Origin: Myxococcus flavus
Lineage (GTDB): Bacteria; Myxococcota; Myxococcia; Myxococcales; Myxococcaceae
Reading direction: 5' to 3'
DNA length: 64,000 nt
Assembly (NCBI RefSeq): GCF_050038885.1
Contig: NZ_CP143624.1
Location: 4,340,001-4,404,000, forward strand
Below the pieces are notes generated by a model, which worked only from the letters and a program-made list of their open reading frames with translations, was not told where the DNA came from and searched no databases. Positions 46,163 to 54,689 of the stretch are shown one piece after another. Made by a program: the position numbers and the translations under genes. Positions within the stretch are counted from its first letter, which is position 1, and every line of letters begins with the position of its first letter.

Positions 46163-46178
46163 AGCGAGGCCTCAGCCC

Positions 46179-46985
46179 ATGAGTCAGGCGGTCCTCGACA
46201 ACACTCCTCCCTCGCCCACCCACGACCGCTCGCTGGCGGTGGTGGGCGTCTTCCTCTTCGTCTCGCTGGGGATTCATGTCGGCGGTTTCTGGGCGCTCGG
46301 TGATGGGGCCTCCCGCTCGCGCCCCGCGGCGCCACGCCCGGTGGAGATGGTGATGGTGGAGGTGCAGAATCCGCCTCCTCCTCCTCCTCTCGAGGAGCCG
46401 AAGCCGGAGCCGGAGCCGCCCAAGCCGCCGCCGCCGAAGCCCAGGGCCGTGAAGCCACCGCCGGTGAAGGTGGCCGAGGCGCCCAAGCCCCTGCCGCCGC
46501 CGCCCGTGGACGCGCCCCCGCCACCCAACGAGGCGCCGCCGCCCGCCGCGAAGGCCGCGCCCCTGGTGGTGGGGCTCTCCATGTCCTCCACCACCAGCGC
46601 CGGCGGCTTCGCCGCGGCCGTGGGCAACACGCTCTATGGAAAGACGGGCCCCACCGCGAAGGCGCCCCAGGAGGTGAAGGCGTACCGCGCGCCGAAGTAC
46701 GCGCCCATCTACCAGGTGGACTCGGAGCCCACCGTGGCCTCCGAGGTGAAGATTCCCTACCCGGAGGAGGCGCGTCGCGCGGGCGTCGAGGGCACCGTGA
46801 CGCTGTCCATCACCATCGACCACGAAGGCAGGGTGGTGGCGGTGAAGATTCTCAAGGGGCCTGGTTATGGCCTCGACGAGGCCGCGCGGGACGCCATCCG
46901 CCGCTTTCGCTTCAAGCCCGCAATCAAGGGCGGCGAGCCCGTCTCCACGGAGATGAAATACTCGTACACCTTCCTGCTCGATTGA
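46179..46985 (+). CDS. tonB: TonB energy-transducing protein
   Basis: 268 aa. Inner-membrane anchor (~19-40, LAVVGVFLFVSLGIHVGGFW), a proline/lysine/glutamate-rich periplasm-spanning linker (~60-125, with EPKPEPEPPKPPPPKP runs) and a C-terminal TonB domain (~190-268): PYPEEARRAGVEGTVTLSIT, VVAVKILKGPGYGLDEAARD and FRFKPAIKGGEPV. Receives energy from ExbBD and contacts outer-membrane receptors. The receptor gene follows after a long palindromic element. Confidence 0.93.
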   Translation: MSQAVLDNTPPSPTHDRSLAVVGVFLFVSLGIHVGGFWALGDGASRSRPAAPRPVEMVMVEVQNPPPPPPLEEPKPEPEPPKPPPPKPRAVKPPPVKVAEAPKPLPPPPVDAPPPPNEAPPPAAKAAPLVVGLSMSSTTSAGGFAAAVGNTLYGKTGPTAKAPQEVKAYRAPKYAPIYQVDSEPTVASEVKIPYPEEARRAGVEGTVTLSITIDHEGRVVAVKILKGPGYGLDEAARDAIRRFRFKPAIKGGEPVSTEMKYSYTFLLD

Positions 46986-46994
46986 TGTCACCCC

Positions 46995-47115
46995 TTCCCG
47001 CTGGGAGAGAGACGGAGCGAGGGCGTGCCCGGCACGTCAGGGACACCCCTCCCCACAGGCGTCGCCGGGACTCCACCGCGTCTTCGCTCCGTCTCTCTTT
47101 CAGCAGGAGCGGGAA
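46995..47115. repeat. Long imperfect inverted repeat between tonB and receptor genes
   Basis: AGAGAGACGGAGCGA (47006-47020) and TCGCTCCGTCTCTCT (47084-47098) are a perfect 15-bp inverted repeat; outer flanks TTCCCGCTGG (46995-47004) and CAGC...CGGGAA (47101-47115) extend the match with a 5-base insertion. The 63-base loop contains a smaller palindrome CGTGCC-c-GGCACG. It could be a transcript-processing or attenuator hairpin, or a small miniature-type repeat element. Confidence 0.6.
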
Positions 47116-47143
47116 CCCTCTCACCCGTATGCTTGCACACGCC

Positions 47144-49882
47144 ATGTCCTCCACCCTGAAAGCCCGAGGCGCGCTCGCCGCGGCCTCGCTCCTGCTGGCG
47201 GCGCCCGTGCTCGCGCAGGAGCCGCAGGCCAGTCCTCCTCCCGCGGACGCGGCTGCGCCAGCACCGGCGCAGGCCCAGCCCACCATCACCAAGCCTCCGG
47301 AGCTGGTGCAGCAGGTGGAGGCGCAATACCCGCCCGAGGCGCTCGCGCAGGGGCTCACCGCCTCCGTGCGCCTCATCATCACCATCGCGGATGATGGCTC
47401 CGTGGCGGAGGTGCTGCCCACCGAGCCGGTGGGCAACGGCTTCGACGAGGCGGCCATCGAGGCGGTGCGCCAGTTCCGCTTCTCGCCGGCCGAGGTCGAC
47501 GGCGTGCCCGCGGCGGTGCAGGTGGAGTACGTCTATCACTTCACCCTCAACCCGTCGGCGCCGGAGGAGGGCGCGGAGCAGGCCGAGGCCGAGCAACCCA
47601 AGGCCACGCTCACCGGCCAGCTCATCTCGCGGGGCAGCCGCTCGCGCGTGCCCAACGCCACCGTGCGCTGCGGTGACGACCCGGAGGCGCCCGAGGCGCT
47701 GTCCGACGAGGACGGCCGCTTCACGCTCGAGGTGCCCGCGGGCACCTGCGAGGTGCGCGTGGTGGCCACCGGCTTCCAGCTCTACCAGACGAAGGAGGAG
47801 CTGAAGCCGAACGAGACGACGGAGGTGAACTTCTACCTCGCGCCCTCGGGCGGCGGCCTGGAGACGGTGGTGCGCTCCGAGCGGCCGAAGAAGGAGGTCG
47901 TGCGCCGCACCATCACCCGCCAGGAGGCGCAGAAGACGCCGGGCTCCTTCGGCGACCCCATCCGCGTCATCCAGTCGCTGCCGGGCGTGGCGCGCGCGCC
48001 CTTCATCTCCGGCGAGCTGCTGGTGCGTGGCTCGAACCCGGGCCAGACGGCGACGATGATGGACGGGGTCCGCATCCCCCTCCTGTTCCACCTGCTCGGC
48101 GGACCCTCGGTGGTCAACGCCGAGTTCATCGAGCAGCTCGACTTCTTCCCGGGCGGCTACGGCAGCCAGTACGGCCGGGCCGTGGGCGGCATCGTCGAGG
48201 TGGGCACGCGCAAGGGGGCCTCGGACACGCTGCATGGCTCGGTGAAGGTGGACCTGCTGGACGCGGGCTTCTTCCTGGAGAGCCCCATCACGGACGGCAT
48301 CAGCGTGGCCGCCGCCGCCCGGCGCTCGTACATCGACACGATTCTGCCCGCCGTCCTCCCGGAGACGGAGGGCGGCACGCTCTCCGTGGTGCCGCGCTAC
48401 TGGGACTACCAGCTCCGCGTGGACTTCGGCGCGAAGCGCGGCGATGACACCACCGTGTCCGCGGGCGGCGCGCGCAGCTCCGGCTACATCATGGCCTTCG
48501 GCAGTGACGACCAGCTCCGCGTGGTGTCCACCGGTCCCGAGACGGAGCGGGACCTGGAGCTGGACACGCACATGAACTTCCACCGCGTGAAGGGCGACTG
48601 GACCTACCGCAAGGGCGCGCTGACCTCCGTCTTCACGCCCTTCGTGGGCATGGACCGCAACGACATCGAGTTCGGCCTCGCGAAGCAGGACGCCACCACG
48701 TACACGCTGGGCGCCCGCGAGGTGCTGGGCATCGAGCTGTCCTCCGCGCTCACCCTCCGCACCGGTCTGGACCTCGTCTTCGAGCACGAGCGCTACGACG
48801 TGTCGTTCCCCGCGCAGGGCGGCGTCGAGTACGTGCCCTTCCCCGGGGCCGAGCCGGTGGGCCAGCAGATAGAGGAGCAGATTGCCCTGAACGCCTTCGA
48901 TGGCGCGCTCTTCCTCGAGGCCGACCTGAAGGTGGGACGCTTCACCCTCACGCCGGGCGTGCGCGGCAACCTCCAGTCGGTCGGGAACACGCGGAACCTG
49001 GCGCTGGACCCCCGCCTGTGGGTTCGCTTCGCGGCCACGTCGCGCACCAACCTCAAGGGCTCGCTGGGGCTCTACAGCCAGCCACCGGAGACGTTCCGCT
49101 TCATCACCGCGCCCTACGGCAACCCGGACCTCGCCTACCAGCGCGCCTTCCAGAGCAGCCTCGGCGTGGAGCACCGCATCACCGACGTGCTCAACCTGGA
49201 TGTCACCGGCTTCTTCAACCGCCGCTTCGAGAACGTGGTGTCACCCGGACGGCTCGTCACCAACGAGGGCGGCGGCGTCTTCGAGCTGCCGTACTCCAAC
49301 GACGGCATCGGCCGCGCCTACGGCGTGGAGGTGATGGTGAAGAAGGAGCGGGCCTCCGCGACCGACAAGTGGTCCGGCTGGCTGTCGTACACCTTCAGCC
49401 GCGCGGAGGACGGACGCGCGGGGCCTCGTCCCCTGGGCGGCGGGTTCACCGACGGCGGGGCCACGCCCGAGGACTCGATGTACGGGCTCAGCCCGTGGGA
49501 CCAGACGCACATCCTCACGCTGGTGGCCAGCTACGTGCTGGGCAACGGCTGGGAGCTGGGCACCCGCTTCCGCTACACCAGCGGCCGGCCCATGACGCCG
49601 CTGGCGCGCGGCTACGACGTCTACGACGCGGACCGCAACCGCTTCAACGCGACGTTCGGCCCGTACTTCTCCGACCGCAGCGGCGGCTTCCACCAGCTGG
49701 ACGTGCGCGTGGACAAGAGCTGGCAGTTCCAGAGCTGGACGCTCACGGCCTACCTCGACGTGCAGAACCTCTACAACGCGCAGAACGTCGAGTTCGTCTT
49801 CAACGACTACCGGTACCGCCGCGAGTACGAGGTGCCGGGCATCCCCATCCTCCCCGTGGTGGGTGTGAAAGGAAGCTTCTGA
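47144..49882 (+). CDS. TonB-dependent outer-membrane receptor with N-terminal TonB-C-like domain
   Basis: 912 aa from ATG 47144 (signal peptide ending PVLAQ); another ATG lies five codons upstream, neither with a clear ribosome site. Order: TonB-C-like domain (~45-145: QYPPEALAQGLTASVRLIIT, GFDEAAIEAVRQFRFSPAEV), carboxypeptidase-regulatory-like sandwich (~155-240), plug (~255-380: PFISGELLVRGSNPGQT, GSQYGRAVGGIVEVGTR), and a ~530-residue beta-barrel ending VVGVKGSF with terminal Phe. Receptors import large or scarce nutrients using TonB energy; ligand unknown. Followed 1 bp later by a lipoprotein gene, a likely surface partner. Confidence 0.9.
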   Translation: MSSTLKARGALAAASLLLAAPVLAQEPQASPPPADAAAPAPAQAQPTITKPPELVQQVEAQYPPEALAQGLTASVRLIITIADDGSVAEVLPTEPVGNGFDEAAIEAVRQFRFSPAEVDGVPAAVQVEYVYHFTLNPSAPEEGAEQAEAEQPKATLTGQLISRGSRSRVPNATVRCGDDPEAPEALSDEDGRFTLEVPAGTCEVRVVATGFQLYQTKEELKPNETTEVNFYLAPSGGGLETVVRSERPKKEVVRRTITRQEAQKTPGSFGDPIRVIQSLPGVARAPFISGELLVRGSNPGQTATMMDGVRIPLLFHLLGGPSVVNAEFIEQLDFFPGGYGSQYGRAVGGIVEVGTRKGASDTLHGSVKVDLLDAGFFLESPITDGISVAAAARRSYIDTILPAVLPETEGGTLSVVPRYWDYQLRVDFGAKRGDDTTVSAGGARSSGYIMAFGSDDQLRVVSTGPETERDLELDTHMNFHRVKGDWTYRKGALTSVFTPFVGMDRNDIEFGLAKQDATTYTLGAREVLGIELSSALTLRTGLDLVFEHERYDVSFPAQGGVEYVPFPGAEPVGQQIEEQIALNAFDGALFLEADLKVGRFTLTPGVRGNLQSVGNTRNLALDPRLWVRFAATSRTNLKGSLGLYSQPPETFRFITAPYGNPDLAYQRAFQSSLGVEHRITDVLNLDVTGFFNRRFENVVSPGRLVTNEGGGVFELPYSNDGIGRAYGVEVMVKKERASATDKWSGWLSYTFSRAEDGRAGPRPLGGGFTDGGATPEDSMYGLSPWDQTHILTLVASYVLGNGWELGTRFRYTSGRPMTPLARGYDVYDADRNRFNATFGPYFSDRSGGFHQLDVRVDKSWQFQSWTLTAYLDVQNLYNAQNVEFVFNDYRYRREYEVPGIPILPVVGVKGSF

Positions 49883-49883
49883 G

Positions 49884-50804
49884 ATGAAGGCCCTGCTCAA
49901 GTACGGCGGCCTGTCGCTGCTGCTGGGTGCCGCCGCGTGCGTCGACGTCGAGGACCAGCCGTCGAACGTCCATGACTTCCGCGTGCTCGGCATCGCCACG
50001 GAGCCGCCGGAGCTGATGGCGTCCGCCTGTGAAATCACCCCGGAGACGCTGGACGAGCTCTCCTCGGACGTGACGTACCGGACCCTGCTGGTGGACCCCG
50101 CGGGGGAAGGCCGGCCCATCCAGTACACGCTGTGGGCGTGCGCGGACGTCGAGGACCGCACGTGTGAGGACGCGGCCAACCGCGTGCTGCTCGCCGAGGG
50201 CACCACCACGGCGGGTGAGCTCGAGCTCAGCGTGCGTCCCGGCGCGTCCACGCTGGCGGAGGACACGCCGCTGCTCGAGCGGGTGCAGGAGCTGGACCCG
50301 TACCAGGGGCTGGGCGGCCTGCGCATGCCGCTGGTGCTGCGCGCGCAGGCGGGCGACGAGGTGGTGTACGCGCAGAAGCTGATGGTCTTCTGGTGCCCGG
50401 CGGTGGAGGGCATGCGGGCGAACGTGCAGCCGGTGATTCCCGGGCTGCGCGTGGATGACGCGGCCTGGCCCGCGGACGCGCCGCTGGAGCTGCGAGGCGC
50501 CGGGCCCTTCGTGGTGACGTCCGAGGACGTGACGGCCCTCCAGGAGACGTACGTGGTGCCCGGCTTGCGGCTGGAGGCGGTGACGCTGCGCGAGAGCTGG
50601 GAGATTTCCTGGCACGCGACGCTGGGCGAGTTCGCGCCGCAGCAGACGGGTGGCTCTTCCTTCGGCGGACAGGAAGGCCGGCACCGCACGGAGTGGGAGC
50701 CTCCGGAGGACGCCCAGGCGCAGGAGGTGACGTTCTGGGCGGTGGTGCGAGACGGCCGGGGTGGCAGCTCCTGGCTGGTGCGGCGGGCGAACTGGAGCCC
50801 CTGA
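49884..50804 (+). CDS. Lipoprotein partner of the TonB-dependent receptor
   Basis: 306 aa. Signal peptide with lipobox LLGAAAC (Cys19), then VDVEDQPSNVHDFRVLGI. The mature protein is beta-rich with several cysteines (MASACEITPE, LWACADVEDRTCED, VFWCPAVEG) that may form disulfides, and ends in ATLGEFAPQQTGG and EVTFWAVVRDGRGGSSWLVR, a sandwich-like strand pattern. It begins 1 bp after the receptor stop, so it is co-translated with it, a layout shared with substrate-capturing surface lipoproteins. Family not recognised; ligand unknown. Confidence 0.7.
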   Translation: MKALLKYGGLSLLLGAAACVDVEDQPSNVHDFRVLGIATEPPELMASACEITPETLDELSSDVTYRTLLVDPAGEGRPIQYTLWACADVEDRTCEDAANRVLLAEGTTTAGELELSVRPGASTLAEDTPLLERVQELDPYQGLGGLRMPLVLRAQAGDEVVYAQKLMVFWCPAVEGMRANVQPVIPGLRVDDAAWPADAPLELRGAGPFVVTSEDVTALQETYVVPGLRLEAVTLRESWEISWHATLGEFAPQQTGGSSFGGQEGRHRTEWEPPEDAQAQEVTFWAVVRDGRGGSSWLVRRANWSP

Positions 50805-50888
50805 GGCGGGCTCGCCCACGGGCTTCGAGTCGAGGTATGCCCAAGGGGGCTTGCGTGAGGCCGGGCCGGGCCTGACGCGCGGGGCGGG

Positions 50889-53075
50889 ATGCGGATGAGA
50901 CGACGCACCACTGCGGGAGGATGGGGCCGCCTTGCGGGGCTGCTGGTGGCGCTCTGCCTGGGCGTCTGGGGACGTGTGTCCTTCGCGGCCACGCAGCCGG
51001 TGGAGGAGCCCGCGGTGACGCTGCGCCGCTTCGCGCTGCTCGTCGGCTCCAGCGAAGGGGGCGAGGGCCGCGAGCGGCTGCGCTACGCGGGCTCGGATGC
51101 GCTGGCCATGTCGCGCGTGCTGGAGGAGCTGGGCGGCGTGGCGGTGGCGGACCGCGTGCTGCTGCTGGAGGCGGACCGCGAAGGCCTGCTCGCGGCGCTG
51201 GAGCGGATGAAGCTGTTGGTGGAGGCCGCCAACGCGGAGGGTGCGCGCAGCGAGCTGGTGCTCTACTACTCGGGCCACTCGGATGGGGACGGCCTGCTGC
51301 CGCGTGGCGAGCGGCTGCCCTATTCGGCGCTGAAGCAGGCGCTGCGCGCGGTGCCCGTGGACGTTCGCATCGCGATTCTGGACTCCTGTGGCTCCGGCGC
51401 GGTGACGCGCTTCAAGGGCGGCGTTCACCGGCCGGGCTTCCTCACGGATGCGTCGTCCCAGGTGCGGGGGCATGCGTACCTCGCCTCCAGCTCCGCGGAT
51501 GAAGTCGCCCAGGAGTCGGACAGCATCGGCGCCTCCTTCTTCACGCACTTCCTGGTGACGGGGCTGCGCGGCGCGGCGGACGCCAGCGGGGACGGCCGTG
51601 TCACCTTGCACGAGGCCTACCAGTTCGCCTTCCACGAGACGCTGGCGCGCACCGAGCGCTCGCAGGGCGGTCCGCAGCACGCCGCCTATGACATTCAACT
51701 GGCGGGCAGCGGCGACCTGGTGCTGACGGACCTGCGCACCTCGCGCGTGCGGCTCACCGTGGCCGCGGACGTGCAGGGCCGTCTCTTCGTGCGCGACTGG
51801 GGCAACCAGCTCGTCGCGGAGCTGCAGAAGCCCGCGGGCCGGCGCCTGGCGCTGGGCCTGGAGGCGGGGCGCTACCACGTGGTGCTGGAGCGGCCCTCTC
51901 AGCGCTTCGAGGCGGAGCTGACCGTCTCACCCAAGGGTGGCTCGGAGCTGCGCGCCGAGCACTTCGTGCCGGTGACGCTCACCCGCACGGCGGCGCGAGG
52001 CGGGCAGGAGGCGCGGGCGGTGGCGCTGTCCTCCGATGAGCCGGTGGCGAATGTGGACGTCCCCTCCGTGCCCTTCAACCTGTCGCTGGTGCCGCCGCTG
52101 GCCACCAGCGCGCTCTGGGGCGGCGGCGGGCGCAACCACCTGGCGCTGGGCGTGGTGGGCGTGCGCTCGGTGCAGCTCCAGGGGCTGGGCGCGTCCGTGG
52201 GCGTGGGGTGGGTGGACGGCACGGTGGAGGGCATCCAGCTCTCCGGCGTGGCCAACGTGGCGGGCGGGGAGATTTTCGGGCTCCAGACGGCGTTCGGCGG
52301 CAACCTGGCCTTCGGTGGCGGGACGGGCGGGCAGGTGTCCGCCGTCTTCAACCTGACCGAGCGCGACTTCACGGGCTTCCAGGTGAGCACCACGGCGAAC
52401 CGCGCCGCGGCGAGCTTCCAGGGCTTCCAGGCCGCGGCGGGCATCAACCTGGCGGAGCGGCTCGCGGGCGCGCAGCTGGGCCTCATCAACATCTCCGGCG
52501 ACGTCGCGGGCGCGCAGCTGGGGCTCATCAACGTGGCGGCCGAGGTGCGCGGCGTGCAGCTGGGCCTCATCAACATCGCCGATGACGTGTCGGTGCCCAT
52601 CGGCCTGCTGAGCATCGTCCGCAAGGGGCGCTTCGTCCTCGAGCTGTCGGCCGACGACGTCATGCCCCTGTCGGTGGGCATCAAGTACGGCAGCCGCACC
52701 GTCTACGTGCTGGCCACCATGGGCGTGGGCATCGGCGAGGAGTCGCTGCGGACCTTCTTCAACATGGGCCTGGGCGTGCACATCCCGCTGGAAGCCGCGG
52801 ACCGGTATTCGCTGGACGTGGACCTGTCGTACGGCAGCTGGCAGCCGAACTTCCATGACGCCGGAACCAACAACACCCTGTTCCGGATGCGGGCCACGCT
52901 GGGCTGGGAGCTGAAGCGGCGCTTCGCGCTCTTCGGCGGCGTGTCCCTCAACGCGTATGACCCGTCCTCCCAGGACGAGGAGCGCGACCTGAGCTGGCTG
53001 CCGCAATGGAAGCTGGGCCGCGGACCCGGCGGCGTCCGCATGTGGCCCGGCCTGCTGGTGGGCGTGCGCATCTGA
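50889..53075 (+). CDS. Caspase-like (C14) protease fused to GLIN surface repeats and barrel
   Basis: 728 aa (ATG 50889 or 50895). Signal peptide about 10-34. Residues 45-290 are a caspase/metacaspase-type fold: RFALLVGSSEG, ALAMSRVLEELGGV, catalytic His130 in VLYYSGHSDG and Cys167 in ILDSCGSGA, and LASSSADEVAQES. Residues ~300-385 form a PEGA-like sandwich. Residues ~425-610 carry glycine-rich beta repeats, the last three as GAQLGLINISG, GAQLGLINVAA, GVQLGLINIAD, matching the LA_2272-type surface-repeat pattern. The C-terminal ~110 residues (LGVHIPLEAADRYSLDVDLS, ending LLVGVRI) look like outer-membrane strands. So an exported protease tethered to the outer membrane is predicted. Confidence 0.85.
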   Translation: MRMRRRTTAGGWGRLAGLLVALCLGVWGRVSFAATQPVEEPAVTLRRFALLVGSSEGGEGRERLRYAGSDALAMSRVLEELGGVAVADRVLLLEADREGLLAALERMKLLVEAANAEGARSELVLYYSGHSDGDGLLPRGERLPYSALKQALRAVPVDVRIAILDSCGSGAVTRFKGGVHRPGFLTDASSQVRGHAYLASSSADEVAQESDSIGASFFTHFLVTGLRGAADASGDGRVTLHEAYQFAFHETLARTERSQGGPQHAAYDIQLAGSGDLVLTDLRTSRVRLTVAADVQGRLFVRDWGNQLVAELQKPAGRRLALGLEAGRYHVVLERPSQRFEAELTVSPKGGSELRAEHFVPVTLTRTAARGGQEARAVALSSDEPVANVDVPSVPFNLSLVPPLATSALWGGGGRNHLALGVVGVRSVQLQGLGASVGVGWVDGTVEGIQLSGVANVAGGEIFGLQTAFGGNLAFGGGTGGQVSAVFNLTERDFTGFQVSTTANRAAASFQGFQAAAGINLAERLAGAQLGLINISGDVAGAQLGLINVAAEVRGVQLGLINIADDVSVPIGLLSIVRKGRFVLELSADDVMPLSVGIKYGSRTVYVLATMGVGIGEESLRTFFNMGLGVHIPLEAADRYSLDVDLSYGSWQPNFHDAGTNNTLFRMRATLGWELKRRFALFGGVSLNAYDPSSQDEERDLSWLPQWKLGRGPGGVRMWPGLLVGVRI

Positions 53076-53174
53076 GCGGGCTGTCGCGGGCCGAGCTCTC
53101 GGTGCGTGTGGACGCCGGGGCCAGCTACGCCATCGACACGCGCGGCTGGCGAATCCTCCAGGTGCAGCGGTCGC

Positions 53175-53948
53175 TCAGCGCAGCCACGCCAGCACGGCGG
53201 GCTGGGCGTCCACGTGGATGAAGTGTCCGGCCTCGGGCACGTTCTCCACCGGGCAGCCCGCGGCCACCATGCGCTGCACGTCCGCGTCCGTCACGTACTT
53301 CGAGCGGCCGCCCCGGATGCAGCGTGTCGGCGGGCCGTCCTTGCGCTCCACCGCCTCCCACAGGTCCGTGCCATTCACGCGCGAGTGCAGGTCCGCCAGT
53401 GCCTGCCGGTCGAAGCGCCAGCGCACGCCGCTCTCCTCCGTCACCAGGTTCATCAGCAGCCAGTCCGCCAGCGGCTCCGACAAGCCCCGGCCCGTGAGCT
53501 CCGCGCGCATCGCCCGGCGGTTCTCCGCCCGTGCCGGAGCCTGGAGCAGGATGCCCAGCACCTTGCCGCTCTCCGACAGGTCTCCCGGCACGGGCCCCGG
53601 CGCGATGTCCATGAGCTGCACGCTCCGGACGGCCTCCGGGACGTGCAGACTCGCCGCGAGCGCCACGCGGCCGCCCAGGGAGTGGCCCACCCAGTCGAAC
53701 GGACCGTCGATGCCCTGCGCGCGCGCGGTGTCCACCACGTCGCGCGCCATGCTGTAGAGGTCCGAATTCGGCGGCAGGGCAGGGGAGGTGCCGTGGCCGG
53801 TGAGGTCCGGCAGCAGCAGGCGCCGTCTCGGGTCTGCCGCGCTCCATGCCACCGCCAGCGAGCGCAGGTTGCGCCCCGTGCCCAGGAAGCCGTGCAGCAT
53901 CACCGTGGGCACATCGCCCTCACCCACCTGGAAGCTCTCGAGGACCAT
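53175..53948 (-). CDS. Alpha/beta hydrolase (YbfF-like esterase)
   Basis: 257 aa from MVLESFQVGEGDVPTVML. HGFLGTGRNL (oxyanion), nucleophile Ser in WVGHSLGGRVAL (~95), acid in the RCIRGGRSKYVTDADV loop, and His in PEAGHFIHVDAQ. No signal peptide. It matches the BioH/YbfF esterase group acting on short acyl esters or acyl-CoA; the real substrate is unknown. It converges with the caspase gene (99 bp) and is divergent from the NTF2-like gene. Confidence 0.85.
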   Translation of the reverse strand: MVLESFQVGEGDVPTVMLHGFLGTGRNLRSLAVAWSAADPRRRLLLPDLTGHGTSPALPPNSDLYSMARDVVDTARAQGIDGPFDWVGHSLGGRVALAASLHVPEAVRSVQLMDIAPGPVPGDLSESGKVLGILLQAPARAENRRAMRAELTGRGLSEPLADWLLMNLVTEESGVRWRFDRQALADLHSRVNGTDLWEAVERKDGPPTRCIRGGRSKYVTDADVQRMVAAGCPVENVPEAGHFIHVDAQPAVLAWLR

Positions 53949-54044
53949 GCGATTCGTGCCTTTCTCTCTGACTCCGTCCGCCTTGACGCGAGGCGGGCCG
54001 TGCCGCTTCATACCCTGAACGCTCCGCCTGACGAGGTCTTCCGC

Positions 54045-54611
54045 GTGCCTACCGTTTCCCTGCTGCTCTTCGTGCTCGCCGCCGCTCCCGCGAACACGGC
54101 TCCCGCCGACCCGAAGGTCGCCATCGCCGCCGTGCTGGACGACTGGCACCAGGCCGCCGCTGTCGCGGACGAAGCGCGCTACTTCGGCCACTTCACCGCC
54201 GACGCCGTGTACCTGGGCACCGACGCCACCGAGCGCTGGACGCGTGACGAGTTCCGCGCCTGGGCCCGGCCGTACTTCGCCAAGGGCAAGGCCTGGAACT
54301 TCAAGGCGGTGACGCGCCACATCTCCTTGTCCAGGGACGGCACCATGGCCTGGTTCGACGAGGCGCTGGACACGCCCAACCTGGGGCCCAGCCGTGGCAG
54401 CGGCGTGCTCGTCAACGAGGCGGGCACCTGGAAGATTGCTCAGTACAGCCTCTCCGTCCCCATCCCCAATGACGTGCTGCCGGACGTGAAGTGGCGCATC
54501 GAGCGGTACCTGGGCCGGGGCAAGAAGAAGCCGTCCACCATGACGTCGCCGCCTCCCAGGGTGCCCGCGGCGGAGACGCCGCCCACCCAGCCGCCCCTGC
54601 CGACGAAGTAG
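54045..54611 (+). CDS. Exported NTF2/SnoaL-like protein
   Basis: 188 aa from a GTG at 54045 (GAGG at about 12 bases); the frame extends far upstream only as antisense to the hydrolase. Signal peptide MPTVSLLLFVLAAAPANTA-type, 1-18. The NTF2-like cone fold follows (~22-150: AIAAVLDDWHQAAAVADEAR, YFGHFTADAVYLGTDATERW, GSGVLVNEAGTWKIAQYSLS). This is the SnoaL-like group 3 pattern of small ligand-binding or nuclease-inhibitor proteins. A proline-rich tail ends the protein. Role unknown; periplasmic or secreted. Confidence 0.75.
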   Translation: MPTVSLLLFVLAAAPANTAPADPKVAIAAVLDDWHQAAAVADEARYFGHFTADAVYLGTDATERWTRDEFRAWARPYFAKGKAWNFKAVTRHISLSRDGTMAWFDEALDTPNLGPSRGSGVLVNEAGTWKIAQYSLSVPIPNDVLPDVKWRIERYLGRGKKKPSTMTSPPPRVPAAETPPTQPPLPTK

Positions 54612-54621
54612 CCGCTTCGGG

Positions 54622-54689
54622 AGAGGAATGGAGTGAGGTGGCCACGGCCCATGGGCTCGGACCTGGACCGTGGACCTCACTCCGCTCCT
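54622..54689. terminator. Bidirectional hairpin between converging genes
   Basis: Arms GAGGAATGGAGTGAGGT...CCACGG (54622-54646) and CCGTGG...CCTCACTCCGCTCCTC (54667-54689) pair over about 20 bp with a few mismatches. It sits between the NTF2-like stop (54611) and the esterase stop on the minus strand, touching the latter. Confidence 0.55.

Noticed and set aside
46988..49174. A 728-codon open frame antisense to the TonB-dependent receptor
   Set aside because: The composition (long Ala/Arg/His/Leu/Val-rich runs without domains) is that of a shadow frame in high-GC DNA, and the opposite strand has a fully recognisable receptor.
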